The notes: generated by a model from the sequence alone, not told the origin. Positions 22,844-32,767 are shown, counted from the stretch's first letter. The stretch: 64,000 bases of DNA from Triticum aestivum (GCF_018294505.1 NC_057796.1:273167906-273231905), one strand, 5' to 3'. Made by a program: numbers and translations.

Positions 22844-24133
22844 ATGGCGCTTAAGCAAGATGAGAAGGGGAAGAGCCCTTTGCTCCTTTCGGCCACGCCT
22901 CCGCCCTTCGCGCCGGCGCTCGGCCGGTCTCGCATGCTCAACGACGAGGACATGGACAAGGTGCGCCCGATGCTTGCCTCCAGCTTCAATGAGTGGGGGG
23001 AGACGGTGGCTTGGCCCACGTCCCGCACTCGCTCGGTTCAGACGGCCACTGAGATCCCAATCTTCATCGACGCCCTCTGGGTAGGCCCGATTCCTCCCTT
23101 CTCCGCCTTCTTCAACGGTGTGCTTGAGCACTATCAGATCCACATGCTGCACCTCGACCCCCAATCCGTGACACTTCTTGCCGTCTTCGCCTTTGTGTGC
23201 GAAACCATGGTGGGCATTGCTCCTTCAGTGGCTCTCTTCTGCCACTTCTTCTCGTTGCATCTGGTCGACCCTCAGCAGTGCTCAGGGTGCGTGAGCTTCC
23301 AGGCTGTGGCCGCGACAGGAGGCGAGGGGGTTGATTTTGAGCTTCCCCCATCTATGAGCGACTTCCGGATTCGATGGGTGTTCGTTGATGCCGGTGTGCT
23401 CAGTCCTCTGCTCCAGGCTCCGTCTAGGCCTGCTGTTCCTAACCCCGGCTGGGGCCATCAGCGGTTCGCGAGCCCCGGCCTCGCTCATGTCTGGCTCAGG
23501 TTGAAGTTGCTGAAGGATCGCGGCGTGACTGCGCCGATGGTGGTGAAGGAATTCATCCGACGCCGGGTCGCTCCGCTTCAGCGCCATTCTCGCCCAATGT
23601 GGACCTTACTCAGCAGCCAAGACCACATGAGGTTTCAGGAGTCCGGGCTCCTCCTTGGGACGCGGGGGACGGTGCTCAAGGTCCTGACGGGTGTCTCTCT
23701 GCCGGCCGAGCTGCCCGAGAATAGTTGCCTGCTGTACCGTTGCAGGAACAAGGATGAATTTGTCAAGGCCATGCCTCTCTTCAATGAATGGGGGCCGCGA
23801 CCGGTCGGCCTGGAGGGGCCTCGGGAGAACCTTGTCGCTGTGGTTTCCTTTCTTGCTCCTGATGCTGGGCTCGCCCCAAGTGATGGTGCAGGTGGGCGAG
23901 TCCTGGCAGAGACCGGTGGCTCGAGTGCTGAGGAGCACGCATCGAGTGGTGATCCTGGGGCATCGTCGTCAGGAGCCTGCCACACCCCTCCTGAGGCATC
24001 GGTTGCTGAGGAGACGCTGCGTGCGACTCCCGAGGCCAAGGCTCCAGGAGCCTCGGGAGATCGTGGTGGAACGGTGCCCGGCTGTTCGCCGCAACCGAGC
24101 ACCCCTGGATATATGCTCCCGAGCTCTTCTTAG
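22844..24133 (+). CDS. Antisense gene, N-terminal putative-gypsy-type domain
   Basis: It runs against the retroelement's own direction. ATG at 22844 (GCCATGGCG, good context) opens 429 codons. After a short Ser/Pro-rich leader, residues about 65-330 match what I know as the plant 'putative gypsy type transposon' domain (PF04195-like): IFIDALWVGPIPPFSAFF, then HYQIHMLHL, then a region ending LLYRCRNKDEFVKAMPLFNEW. The tail is Gly/Ser/Glu-rich. The enclosed region between this stop and 24276 still encodes a conserved-looking FEELRKRKG...RRKYF segment in another frame, so a frameshift has occurred near 24120. An intron with good borders (GTAAGT 24277 to CAG 24339) follows. Additional antisense ORFs of this class are known in plant Ty3/Gypsy elements, function unknown. 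Confidence 0.7.
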   Translation: MALKQDEKGKSPLLLSATPPPFAPALGRSRMLNDEDMDKVRPMLASSFNEWGETVAWPTSRTRSVQTATEIPIFIDALWVGPIPPFSAFFNGVLEHYQIHMLHLDPQSVTLLAVFAFVCETMVGIAPSVALFCHFFSLHLVDPQQCSGCVSFQAVAATGGEGVDFELPPSMSDFRIRWVFVDAGVLSPLLQAPSRPAVPNPGWGHQRFASPGLAHVWLRLKLLKDRGVTAPMVVKEFIRRRVAPLQRHSRPMWTLLSSQDHMRFQESGLLLGTRGTVLKVLTGVSLPAELPENSCLLYRCRNKDEFVKAMPLFNEWGPRPVGLEGPRENLVAVVSFLAPDAGLAPSDGAGGRVLAETGGSSAEEHASSGDPGASSSGACHTPPEASVAEETLRATPEAKAPGASGDRGGTVPGCSPQPSTPGYMLPSSS

Positions 24134-24276
24134 GTCCCGCCGCGCTCCGGCCGTCACGTCTAGCGTTTCGGTCATCTTTGCGTGGACTTCGAGGAGCTCC
24201 GCAAGAGGAAAGGATCCCCCAGCGGCAGCAACATCTTCGGACCGCTGAAGCGGAGGAAGTACTTCGCCATTGACGT

Positions 24277-24339
24277 GTAAGTATCGCGCAGTCGTGGCCT
24301 TCCGTGTGCTGCTTTCTTCTTCTGACGCTAGTCTTTCAG
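24277..24339 (+). other. Predicted intron of the antisense gene
   Basis: GTAAGTATC donor at 24277 and a pyrimidine-rich TCTTTCAG acceptor at 24339 enclose 63 bp. This is short for a plant intron but has consensus borders, and coding-like sequence flanks both sides. Confidence 0.5.
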
Positions 24340-24642
24340 GGCTCCTTCCTCTGAGGCTGCCGGATCTCCCGAGAAATGGCCTCCTTCTTCCTCAACTATC
24401 CCGCCAGCCTCAAGCGCTCCGAGTCCTGCCCCGGGGGCAGAGTTGGTCGAGGGGGCACTCATGCCTCCCTGGGGTGCAGATCCTGCGGTCTCATCACCCC
24501 TCCCTGTTGGCCTGGTGTGGATCTTGGCAGGCGTGCCCAAGACTCCCCCGCTGATCTTCGGCGGTAACTTGCTGGCTTCGATCCTCGGCTCCTCCTCGAG
24601 CAACAAGCCCCAGCAGGCTCGGGCTTCTCTGAAGACGGGCTG

Positions 24643-25656
24643 GTGTCGGGTGCGGCGCCAGGCCCCAGCCTCCTGCTGAGGGATGACACACCGCGTGGTG
24701 CCCTGCCTGCAGCCCCCGAGGCGGAGGACGAAGAAGGCCGGGCGTTCGAGCTTGAGCGCGGGCGGAGCGTGGTTCGCCATGAGCTCTTCCAGGAGGCGAT
24801 GAGCGCGATGAGCCGGCTTGGTGGAGAGCTCGCGAGCGTTGATTCACGCCTTGAGGCCGAAGGTCTGCGGCTGCTGGAGGAGCGGTGCAAGCTGAAGGTG
24901 GCCATCAGCCTCGGCCGCTATCAACGCGACCTCGAGAACGCAAAGGCCGAAGCGTCTCTCAAGGCCTCCTACGAAGCCTGCTCACGAGCCTTGGAAGAGG
25001 CTCGCGAGGCCGATCGCCGCCGCGAGGCCGCGGAGAAGCGCGCTTGGGAACTCCAAGCCTGGAGTGCGTCTCTTGAGCACCAGGTGGAGGAGCGCAGGGC
25101 TGCCCTTGCGTCGCTGAGGGGGACGCCCGCGGAGGAAGATGGGGTCCAGAAGTGTGAGGAGGCACTGGCCCTGGAGGCCATGGAGCGCAACCGCGAGCTC
25201 GAGCAACTAGAGATGAGGGAGCGCCAAGTCGCCCAAGAAGAAGACGCCGTCGGGGCTCACGAGGCCGGAGTTGAGGAGGAGGTGAGCTGCCAGGTGGCCG
25301 AGGTTTGCGTGGACCTGGAGGGTAGGTATGATCTGAGGTTGAAGCTCGCGGGCATGGAAGGTGAGGGCAGGGCTGCTGCCCTTAGGCCCAGGTTGGACGA
25401 GGCCAAGAGGCGCGCGGAAGCCACGGCCGCAGCCCTGGTCACGGCGCAGGCGGACTTGGCCTCCGCCCGTGCTGAGCTGCGCTCCCTCCGGGGACGGGTT
25501 GATGATGCAGAGGCCGTCGCGAGGCACAACACAAAGGAGGTGCTCCGACGCCTAATGCTGGAGCGCGAGCACGCCCCTATGCTTCAGGAGCTTCGGAACA
25601 GGGCCAATATCGCCCTGGGCCACATTTGCGATGTGGAGGCGCCGACTCCTCACTAG
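24643..25656 (+). CDS. Antisense gene, coiled-coil region
   Basis: The open frame encodes a highly charged, Ala/Glu/Arg/Leu-rich protein segment with heptad spacing over about 300 residues, hence a long coiled coil. The start given is the first ATG-like position of the open frame; the true exon probably begins after the 24339 acceptor. The frame ends at TAG 25654-25656, but coding-like sequence continues, so this stop is probably a mutation. With the upstream domain and the acidic tail it forms one gene of three blocks. Confidence 0.6.
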   Translation: MSGAAPGPSLLLRDDTPRGALPAAPEAEDEEGRAFELERGRSVVRHELFQEAMSAMSRLGGELASVDSRLEAEGLRLLEERCKLKVAISLGRYQRDLENAKAEASLKASYEACSRALEEAREADRRREAAEKRAWELQAWSASLEHQVEERRAALASLRGTPAEEDGVQKCEEALALEAMERNRELEQLEMRERQVAQEEDAVGAHEAGVEEEVSCQVAEVCVDLEGRYDLRLKLAGMEGEGRAAALRPRLDEAKRRAEATAAALVTAQADLASARAELRSLRGRVDDAEAVARHNTKEVLRRLMLEREHAPMLQELRNRANIALGHICDVEAPTPH

Positions 25657-25737
25657 AGTGATTACGCTAGCCACCTGACCTTCTTCACCGAGGTGGTGAC
25701 GCGCCTGGAGGCTTGATCTGCCCAAGCTCGCCAGCTT

Positions 25738-26073
25738 GTGGAGGAAAGGGGGCGTGGCTTGCTTGAGCGCGCTTTCTCGCGCGTCTTCAACCACCTCCTG
25801 AATGCAGACCCCAACTTTGATTTCGACGCCGCCATCGCCCCCGTGCCCGTGGCTGTTCGGGGTGACCTAGCGCGCTGGGTCGAGGACCGTGTGGACGCGT
25901 TGATCAGGGCCTTCGCTTCAGAAGACGATGCGGTGGTGGTCGTCGCAGACGAAGGCGGTGTGGTCGATGATGGCGACGGGGGTGTCGCCGATGACGACGA
26001 TGAGGCCGATGAAGACGACGACGACGCGAGTGACGCGTCTGCAAGTGACGCAACGAGCGACATCTCCGGCTGA
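25738..26073 (+). pseudogene. Antisense gene, acidic C-terminal block
   Basis: This continues the coiled-coil block after a TAG (25654) and a TGA (about 25714). It begins with a segment containing FNHLLNADPNFDFD and ends in a run of Asp/Glu (about 40 acidic residues) before TGA. A comparable order (domain, coiled coil, acidic end) recurs in related antisense genes. The two stops make the whole gene a pseudogene here. Confidence 0.55.
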
Positions 26074-26971
26074 TCCCTTGTTCTCCTGTCATTTTCTTCC
26101 TGCGCACAAATTCGGGCGTGGCCCTTGGAAACTTGTAAGAGCATTTTGGGAGGGGGAGCCCCTCATGTAAGAAAATCGCAGTTTTTAATTTCCCATGCGG
26201 TGTGAGCTTGTGTCCTTGTGAACTTGTGAATCCTGATGCGAGTTTTCTGCCTTGGTTTACCTTAGTCAACGCCAGCCTTGAGCTAGGCTGTGAGGTGCCG
26301 AGTTTCTGAGAACCTTGCGGAGCTCATTGCTCTGCCGGAAGGGGCCTCACGTGGAGTGGGCTCCAGTTGCAGCGCGCGCATGGGGCGCGCGTGCTTCGCG
26401 CAGTTCTGCTCGCGAGGGGCTCGTGAGGGAAAGGCGATGGACATGAGTCCCAAACAAAGCGAGATCCAGAAGGCAAGAAATTGCTCAAACGAGAAAAGGC
26501 TCCCCCCGCGCGCATCAATAAAAACTCAGCTTCAACTCAAATCCAGATCCAAAAGGCAAAGCTACAGAAGGAAAGATCCAAAGCAAAAGGCCGCGTCCGG
26601 CACCTAGTCTAGTCTTCTGGTCTTCAAGTCTTCTCACCAGCGTGGAGGTAAGTGCTGCCACTAGGCGTTGGAGGGAGCCCTAGGGCCTGAGGCCGGCACC
26701 CCTGAGACTCCAGGGCGTGTACAGCCCCAACTCATTATTACGTGAGAGTGTCACGGGCGGCGAGCTTCACAGGCACCGGGCCTTCTTCACAGGTACCGGC
26801 CTTGCTTCATATCGCTAGGCGAGGGCCCCACCTTGTGCCGCTCTCGACCTCCTTTTAGACGGCCGGAGACCAGGACGAAACAGAGGAGGGAAAGAGGACG
26901 CCAGTGGTTCCCCCGGCGACCATAGGTCCTCTGCCGGGGGAAGGGTTGGCGAGGCCTCCCCGGCAGAGGGC
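26074..26971. other. Internal non-coding part of the antisense-gene element
   Basis: This lies between the end of the antisense gene and the gag remnant. Short ORFs exist on both strands but none is recognised. AATAAA at 26516 on the plus strand lies about 440 bp after the antisense gene's stop and could be its poly(A) signal. Confidence 0.35.
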
Positions 26972-27962
26972 CTACCTCCGGGTGTCGTCAGGCGTCGCGC
27001 GCCGCGAGGAGGGGCCCTGCTCCTGGCCCCCTCTCGGTGGCCCCCATCGCGTCTCCCTTGCCAGAGCGGGTGCCGCCGTGCCTGGGTCGGCGACCGTCGT
27101 GGCATTCTGGTTCATCTGTAGCCCATGGTTAGCATAAACATGTTCTTGAGTGACTAGTGGTACCCTGTAATTGCCGCTGTTGGCGCGATCGTTGTGGTTC
27201 TCCGTTGGCTCTTGGAAAGCTTCCGCTCCTAGCGCCCCTCCTCCCCAATCTTCTCCAACGAATGAGCCGATGTCGTCTTCTGGTGCGTACCCTTGGTCCA
27301 TCATGCGGGGCACGTAGGCTTCCGGGGCCGTCACCCTGAACACCTCGCCATGGTGCCCCACGCTCCACGTTGCTCCGCCCATGACGGTGTCTTGGGGATG
27401 ATGATACGGCACCCGACCGGAACCGTGGAGGGTGACGCTTGCACTTGTGCTTGTCGAGGGCGGCATGGGGGGACTAGAGCCCCCTGCGCCACCGACCGTG
27501 CTGATGTTGACGAAGCCCCCGTGCGTAGTTAGCGGCGCACAGACGTGGTGAGGCTCGCCGCGTGGCCCTGCAGTGGCTTGGGGGGAGTCGATAGCAGAAG
27601 GGAGGTGCTCCTGACGCCGCGTCCAGCAGCTCAGCGACTCGCTCGAGTAGCGTGTCCCGGCCCCTCTCCATCAGCCTGCATCGCAACAGCTCTCTCGCCA
27701 CCGTAATAGCCGCCCGCATGTTCGCTTGCTCCCGCCGCAAGTGCGGCGCTGTTGCTGCGGCGTGGCATGCCGCTCTCGCTGCGGCCCGTACTTGCCGTGG
27801 GGTGAGGGTGGATGACGCTTGACCGCGCTGTCCGCGCCCAGTGGAGCCTGGTGGCGCCCGTGCTGCTTGGGGTGCGGGGTCGAGATCTCCATGGGCAGGC
27901 GGCGTCGTCCGGGCCGGCCAGGCTGCCCAGCGGTCGGAGCCGGTCCTTGGGTCGCCCGACAT
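26972..27962 (-). pseudogene. Gag N-terminal remnant of the antisense-gene element
   Basis: Two minus-strand open stretches (27474-27962 and 26972-27466) follow the primer site, where gag is expected. The first is Ala/Arg-rich, with an RELLRCRLMERGRDTLLERV-like helix typical of the N-terminal part of long grass Gypsy gags. The second is low-complexity. They are in different frames and no capsid core, zinc knuckle or protease follows, so the coding capacity was lost by deletion. Confidence 0.5.
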
Positions 27963-28014
27963 CGCAGCCGGTGAAAGTCGAAGGGTTGGTTGGCGGAGAG
28001 GAAGCTCCGGCGCA

Positions 28015-28032
28015 CCCCTACCTGGCGCGCCA
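28015..28032 (-). other. Primer binding site of the antisense-gene element
   Basis: Minus-strand TGGCGCGCCAGGTAGGGG lies two bases inside the 5' LTR and has the TGG start expected of a tRNA 3' end complement. I do not assign the tRNA with confidence. It is different from the tRNA-Asp site of the other families. Confidence 0.6.
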
Positions 28033-28034
28033 AA

Positions 28035-28938
28035 TGTCGGATGTGGGGTTCCGGCAGACCCTTAAGGTTCGAACATTGGGGTGCGCGTGGAGTCTTTCCC
28101 TCCTACCGGTATATGCTTTAGCTCGCTAAGATCTTGCGGACGAACTCGACGAACCCACAACACAGAAAGAGACATGGGGTTTATACTGGTTCGGGCCACC
28201 GTTGTGGTGTAATAGCCTACTCTAGTGTCGTGGTGGTGGATTGCCTCTTGGGCTGCTGATGAACATCACAAGGGAAGAACAACCTCCTGAGGTTGAAGTG
28301 TTCTTGTGAGTAGGCTCTCGATCGGGTTGGATCAAGCTAACATGAGATGCCTCTACTATGGTGGCTAGCTCTACTTATATAGGCCCAGGTCCTCTTCCCA
28401 AATGTTGAGCGGGAAGGGAGCCAACAACGGCGGGCAAATTTGAAGGGGGACAGCCAGTACAAGCTTTCCTGACAAAAGCGGTCTTCGCCTGTGAAAAGAT
28501 CTGGGGTGATGCCGTCTTGGGCTCCACGATGACCTCCGCCTTGCCGTCCTCCTAGTCTTGGTCTTGTTGCACCAATATGGCAACCTTTCCCTGATGCCTC
28601 GGTACTCTTCACCTGCGCTTGCCTCCTTAGCACCAAAGAGGAAATGGGAACGCTGCGCGCACTGGCGCCCGCCTGGTGCCCGCCTGGCACCGTTCGTCAT
28701 GGCTCACGTCACGAGTGCCTCGTGAGGTTTGCCCCGCCTTGATATCTCCGCTACTCGTGAGCCTGCCTGGCTAGGCCACTCCAGAGGAGGTCTTGCGCCG
28801 TCCGCCTCGCGAGGCTTGGACCCTCGCGAGGGTCTTGGATGCCTTGTTGATGGAGATGGGCCGTACGGCCTGCTGCTTAGCCACGCTGTGGGCCGCAGGC
28901 AGGCAAGTCTGGGGACCCCCGTTCCCAGAACGCCGACA
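28035..28938 (-). repeat. 5' LTR of the antisense-gene element
   Basis: It begins (minus strand) TGTCGGCGTTC at 28938 and ends ATCCGACA at 28035. It is nearly identical to 21648-22550. Confidence 0.88.
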
Positions 28939-29019
28939 GTCGCCGCCGGCGATCTGCCTGATTCTCTGCTGCATCCCCTCCATAGATGTCCTTCTGAGTG
29001 GTCCGGTGCTAGCTTTGGA

Positions 29020-29400
29020 AGATGGGAGGAGAGACAGTGGTCTTGCAATAGAGAAGAGGGAGAGGCGAGACAGTGGTTTTGGAATGGAGATGATGGAGAG
29101 GAGAGGGGTTGGTTTTGAAATGGAGAAGAGGGAGAGGCGAGACGGTGGTTTTGGAATGGAGATGATGGAGAGGAGAGGTTCCCTTGCCTTTCGGTCGCTG
29201 ACAGGTGGGCCCCGCGCTTGGTGGGACCCATGTGTCAGTGTCTCAATGACAGGATGGGCTACGTTAGGGGATCCTCGTCCGAGGAGAGAGGAGGTGGTTT
29301 TGCAATGGAGAAGAGGGAGAGCCGAGATGGTGGTTTTGGAAAGGAGATGATGGAGAGGAGAGGAGGTGGTTTTGCAATGGAGAAGAGGGAGAGGAGCGTG
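29020..29400. repeat. Purine-rich minisatellite, left gene leader
   Basis: Units built from TGGTTTTG, AATGGAGA and AGAGGGAGAG recur roughly every 35-40 bp (for example 29035-29190 and 29290-29395), interrupted by about 100 bp of unrelated sequence at 29178-29280. On the minus strand these are pyrimidine-rich repeats just upstream of the ATG at 28983. Confidence 0.75.
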
Positions 29401-29705
29401 CGGCAGCGATTTAGGATTGGACTAGAGGGCCGGCGCGCTGTGACTGGATCAAAATCAAAATCAATTTACCCTTCAATTAAGAAAGCGACCCCACATTAAC
29501 TAGTCTCCCTTTTATTCTGGGTCATAATTGACCATGATTTTCACAAATAAAATTTATGTTATACGTTGCAAAAATAATATAATTTGAAAGTACATTCACA
29601 TACGAACCAAACGATACAATTTTTGGTGACATGCATTCACATTTTGCTTGTCAAATACAGTACTTGGTCAAACTTTGACCCAAAATACGCAAAAGAAAAA
29701 ATACT

Positions 29706-29935
29706 TCCAAGACCAGCGCCGCTCTTCCGCTCTTCTCCTCTTAAACTGCTGCCGCCCCTCTCCTGTTCCAATCTAAATCCAGCGCTGCTCCTCTCCTCTT
29801 CCATTTCAAAACCACCGCCCCTCCTCTCCTGCTCCAATCCAAAACCAGCGTCGCTCCTCTCCCGTTCTAAACCAAAACCAGCGCTGCTGCTCTCCTCTTC
29901 CATTCAAAAACCACCGCCGGCGAGTGAAGGTGCTG
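29706..29935. repeat. Pyrimidine-rich minisatellite, right gene leader
   Basis: Repeats of CCTCTCCT, TCCATT and CAAAACCA at about 35-40 bp spacing end 16 bp before the ATG at 29951. They are the inverted counterpart of the array at 29020-29400. Confidence 0.75.
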
Positions 29936-29950
29936 TGGAGAAGTAGATCG

Positions 29951-30427
29951 ATGGAGAAGTACATCCGATACGTGAGGATCATAGACGGCGACCCTGTGAA
30001 GCTAGCTAGGATGTTGGAGATACAGTCTTGGTTTGACAACAAGGACCAACTAGCGGCGACGGCGACATCCATGGCCAAATATCTGCAACAGAGCAAAAAG
30101 GCGGCGATACTCCCGGAGGGAGTCGCGCGGGAGTACATAGAGCTGCTCCTCTGGGCCATGGAGCAAACAGATTCACCGAATCCGATTGTGAGGGAGCGGT
30201 GGTGGGAGTATCGATCCCAGATGGCGCATCCACCAGAGATTGAAGGATCGAGCATCCACAAGGTGCCATTTGTGAGGGTGTCGTGCCAGAGCGAGCCGGT
30301 GGAGTCTTCGTCGACCGAACCCAACTGCAAGAGGAGAAAAACAGTTGGCCCGACGACGCTTCCCCGCCATCCTCTCCCTCGCTGTTCACATCATCTCACG
30401 GGGCAGCTGTCTGCCGCCAAGGAATAG
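29951..30427 (+). CDS. Right member of the paralogous pair, open, unknown function (158 aa)
   Basis: ATG at 29951 opens 158 codons to TAG at 30425-30427, without intron or disruption. The protein starts MEKYIRYVRIIDGDPVKLAR. It contains LLWAMEQTDSP near residue 75, WWEYRS, and HKVPFVRV near residue 110, and ends with a basic KRRK segment and LPRH that could serve nuclear import. It is mostly helical and charged, without known catalytic residues. The pseudogene at 21199-28983 is its paralogue. It is the only host-type gene in the window with an undisturbed frame and its own ATG. Expression is unproven; the leader contains the minisatellite described at 29706-29935. Confidence 0.65.
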   Translation: MEKYIRYVRIIDGDPVKLARMLEIQSWFDNKDQLAATATSMAKYLQQSKKAAILPEGVAREYIELLLWAMEQTDSPNPIVRERWWEYRSQMAHPPEIEGSSIHKVPFVRVSCQSEPVESSSTEPNCKRRKTVGPTTLPRHPLPRCSHHLTGQLSAAKE

Positions 30428-30899
30428 GAGGGATTGCCCCCCCGGACCAATAGTCGGGCAGGTTGTGAATTGTCAGGAGGAGCTTAGGGTTGTTAGTATT
30501 TGCAGGTTGTGAATTGTGTTTTGTGTTGTGTATTTTGAGAGTACTTTCAGATATGAATGTATTTTGAATTTCAGATTTGCAGTATTGAGCATATGAAGTA
30601 TTTTATGAATTCTAGAGATCTATTTTTAGCACTTAAAAATGTAGTTTCATAGGAGTATAAAAGTGCAGACAATGTGATTCTTAGAGAAGAAACTGCAAGT
30701 TTCAGTTTCAGATAAGAAACTCCAAGTTCAGTTTCAGATAAGAAACTGCAACTTTCAGAGACAGAGCATTTATATTAACACGGCCTTTTCAAACAGTGTT
30801 AACATCATGCTGGAAGTTTTATTCATGGTCGAAACTGGAACTACCAGCCAGTTAACATCATGCTGATCAACATTCATGCATAGCACATCTTCACATGAT
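30428..30899. other. 3' flank of the unknown gene
   Basis: AT-rich sequence with a threefold local repeat of a GATAAGAAACT phrase at about 30684-30742. Compatible with a 3' UTR; no other feature is seen. Confidence 0.35.
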
Positions 30900-31145
30900 G
30901 CACAGTCAAAAATATATGCTATTTTCAAGATGCCCACACAATGTCGAGTGTGCGAAAAACAGAGAAAACGAGGCACGAAGTTTTGGCAAGTGTTGGACGT
31001 GGTGTGCGTAGATGACAATTGGGACCCACATGTCAATAAAGGCAGAGGCAAAAAATTTGGAGATATTTTCTCTGCACAGGTGGAATCGAACCCGGGCGGA
31101 ACAGCTGTCGGGTAGTGTCACTCGGCCACTAGGCTAGTTCAGTTG
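30900..31145 (-). mobile_element. Probable tRNA-derived SINE
   Basis: On the minus strand an A-box-like TAGCCTAGTGG (31126-31136) and a perfect B box GGTTCGATTCC (31082-31092) are about 33 nt apart, the spacing of a tRNA-type internal RNA polymerase III promoter. About 180 bp without protein coding follow. Borders are approximate; I could not define the tail or a target duplication. Triticeae genomes contain Au-type SINEs, but I do not assign this copy to them. Confidence 0.5.
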
Positions 31146-31344
31146 TTTCATTACTAATAAGGCACTTCCTCAGTTGGTCGGATCTCCTCCTGCGCCTTTG
31201 TGCGCTCGCCGCGACACCGCTGTCTGCCGTTGTGAACATGCTGAACAAACGAGAGGAATCTGGAGAGGACTGTACGTGGAGAGGCCTAGCCCAGCCTCGC
31301 CGTCGTCCACCACCTTGGATGCACTCGGCGCGAAGTGGTCAACG

Positions 31345-32400
31345 TGGTCAACGAATGACACCATCGGAAGTAGACTGTGCGTGGAGAGGCTAACAGCTGG
31401 GTCCACGGCCGCACGCAAGGAAACGCCTCCTTATTACGTGCAAAATAATGATTCCTCCACCTGACAGCTGGGACCCACCGGAAGGGCCTCTGTATTTCAC
31501 GAAAAACGTTCCCACCGCTGACAGGTCAGACCCAGCAGCTATTTCTTCGCACGCAAGGAAGTACCTCCTTATTACGCACAAAAAAATGAATACCCCCTGC
31601 TAGCTGGGACCCACAATAGTGGGAGGCGTACTTGTGGGCCAACTAAGTTGACGGGGACGGAGGGCTTTGTCAACTTAGTCAATATGAACGATTCTAGCTC
31701 CAGTGACCGTACGATGTCCATCCAACGTCCGTAGTGCTTCTTCAACCTCTGGTCTTCTTGCTCCAGCCGCCCAAAGCAGCGCCGGTCGTGCCTCGTGCTC
31801 CTGCCTCCCGTGGCCGGCTGCGATGCCGCGAGGCCTCACCGCCCCTACTACTCCCACCGATGGCCAGGCCATCCCTCTACTCACCCACACCCCCCTGTAA
31901 TTCCGCGGCGACGTCAGCCTCACACCGGAGCGAACCAGTGAACCCTCATACTCCTCTACGCATGGGCATCCACTGCCGCGTCTTCCCCGGCTCCGCGTCG
32001 TCCCCTTCCCAGGCCTCGCCGTCGTCCACCGCCCTGGTGCTCTCGGCGCGGCGTGGTAAACATGGTCAAGGAACGGCTTTCATCGGACATGGACTGTACG
32101 TGGAGAGGCTGACAGCTGGGTCCACGGCCGCAGCAAGGAAGTGCCTCCTTATTACGCGGAAAATAATGATTCCTCCACCTGACAGCAGTGACCCACCGGA
32201 CGGGCAACCGTATTTCGTGAAAAAACGTTTCCCCCCTGACTGCCGGGACCTACCAGCGACATCTTCGCACGCAAGGAAGTGCGTCCGGGCACAAAAAAAA
32301 AACGATTCGCCCCCCTGACTGCTGGGACCCACCAGCTACATCTTCACACGCAAGGAAGTGCCTAACAGTCGGGACCCACCTAGTCGAAGCGTACGTAGCG
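31345..32400. repeat. Diverged duplicate of a 250-300 bp subterminal segment
   Basis: Two segments (about 31385-31620 and 32100-32375) share a series of phrases: CAGCTGGGTCCACGGCCGCA, CCTCCTTATTACG, AATAATGATTCCTCCACCTG, and repeated GCACGCAAGGAAGT. Each phrase itself is partly repeated within a segment. Such internally repetitive DNA is typical of CACTA subterminal regions. Confidence 0.7.
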
Positions 32401-32404
32401 TTGT

Positions 32405-32590
32405 CATCCTGTTCGCGAACGTGTACGTACATACTGGTTGATGTCGAGGCGCGCACGTGTCGTAGTAAAGGCGCGCACGTAGCATGTACACGTACGTACA
32501 ACGGCTAGGGTGCAAGAAAGTAAATACGGCCACGTACGTACATACGGGCAGGGTCTCGGACGCCTACTCACGCGTACGTACTGCCGGGGC
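32405..32590. repeat. Cluster of CGTACG/ACGTAC palindromes
   Basis: ACGTAC, CGTACG and GCGCACGT words recur about ten times in 180 bp, giving many overlapping short palindromes. They fall inside the CACTA subterminal region. Confidence 0.6.
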
Positions 32591-32767
32591 TCGTGTACAT
32601 GGCTGGGTCGGAACGGAGAAACTGCGTCGTCGACGTGTTCATGGGGAGGCAACGGAATGCGTCGTGTTCATCGGGAGGCAACGGAATGCGTGGGAGCCAA
32701 CCCGGCTTGGACGGAACATCCGATGGAAACGAGGCCTGGCGTACCGCAGAACGGAGGAACCGGCCTT

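Larger units (their letters stand above)
21648..28938 (-). mobile_element. Pol-less Ty3/Gypsy element with an antisense gene (7291 bp)
   Basis: Two 0.9-kb LTRs face each other in the same orientation, flanked by GTCAC (21643-21647) and GTCGC (28939-28943), a target duplication with one later change. On the minus strand the primer site follows the right LTR and the polypurine tract GGGACCGGGGGCTAC (22551-22565) precedes the left LTR. Internally there is only a gag remnant on the minus strand and a large gene on the opposite strand; no pol motifs are found. By eye the LTRs differ by roughly 11 bases (about 1.2%). It sits in codon 15/16 of the gene at 21199-28983. I do not assign a family name. 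Confidence 0.88.
21199..28983 (-). pseudogene. Left member of a divergent paralogous gene pair, split by a Gypsy element and with a nonsense codon
   Basis: The first 15 codons (28939-28983, minus; MEGMQQRIRQIAGGD) lie right of the retrotransposon and the rest (21199-21642) lies left. Joining them across the TSD keeps the frame, but codon 16 is TAG where the intact paralogue at 29951-30427 has a sense codon. After that the frame is open to TAA at 21199-21201. Shared features with the paralogue are a KLAR box followed by WFDN, the block LLWAMEQTDSP, a WW-YRS motif, VPFVRV, and a basic KRR segment followed by LPRH. No catalytic motif or known domain is apparent; both look like a Triticeae-type gene family of unknown function. 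The stop could predate or postdate the insertion. Confidence 0.8.
28984..29950. promoter_or_regulatory. Shared upstream region of the divergent gene pair
   Basis: The start codons of the two paralogues (28983 minus, 29951 plus) are 967 bp apart, so this is a head-to-head spacer. Both flanks carry the same type of minisatellite in opposite orientation, so each gene's leader is pyrimidine-rich in its own sense, as expected if the pair arose by inverted duplication including the 5' leader. The middle (29440-29700) is AT-rich and contains TTGACC words. A clear TATA box was not identified. Confidence 0.55.

Noticed and set aside
31082..31136. Functional tRNA gene
   Set aside because: Only A and B boxes are present; no cloverleaf with acceptor stem and anticodon arm can be drawn around them, so a SINE is the better reading.
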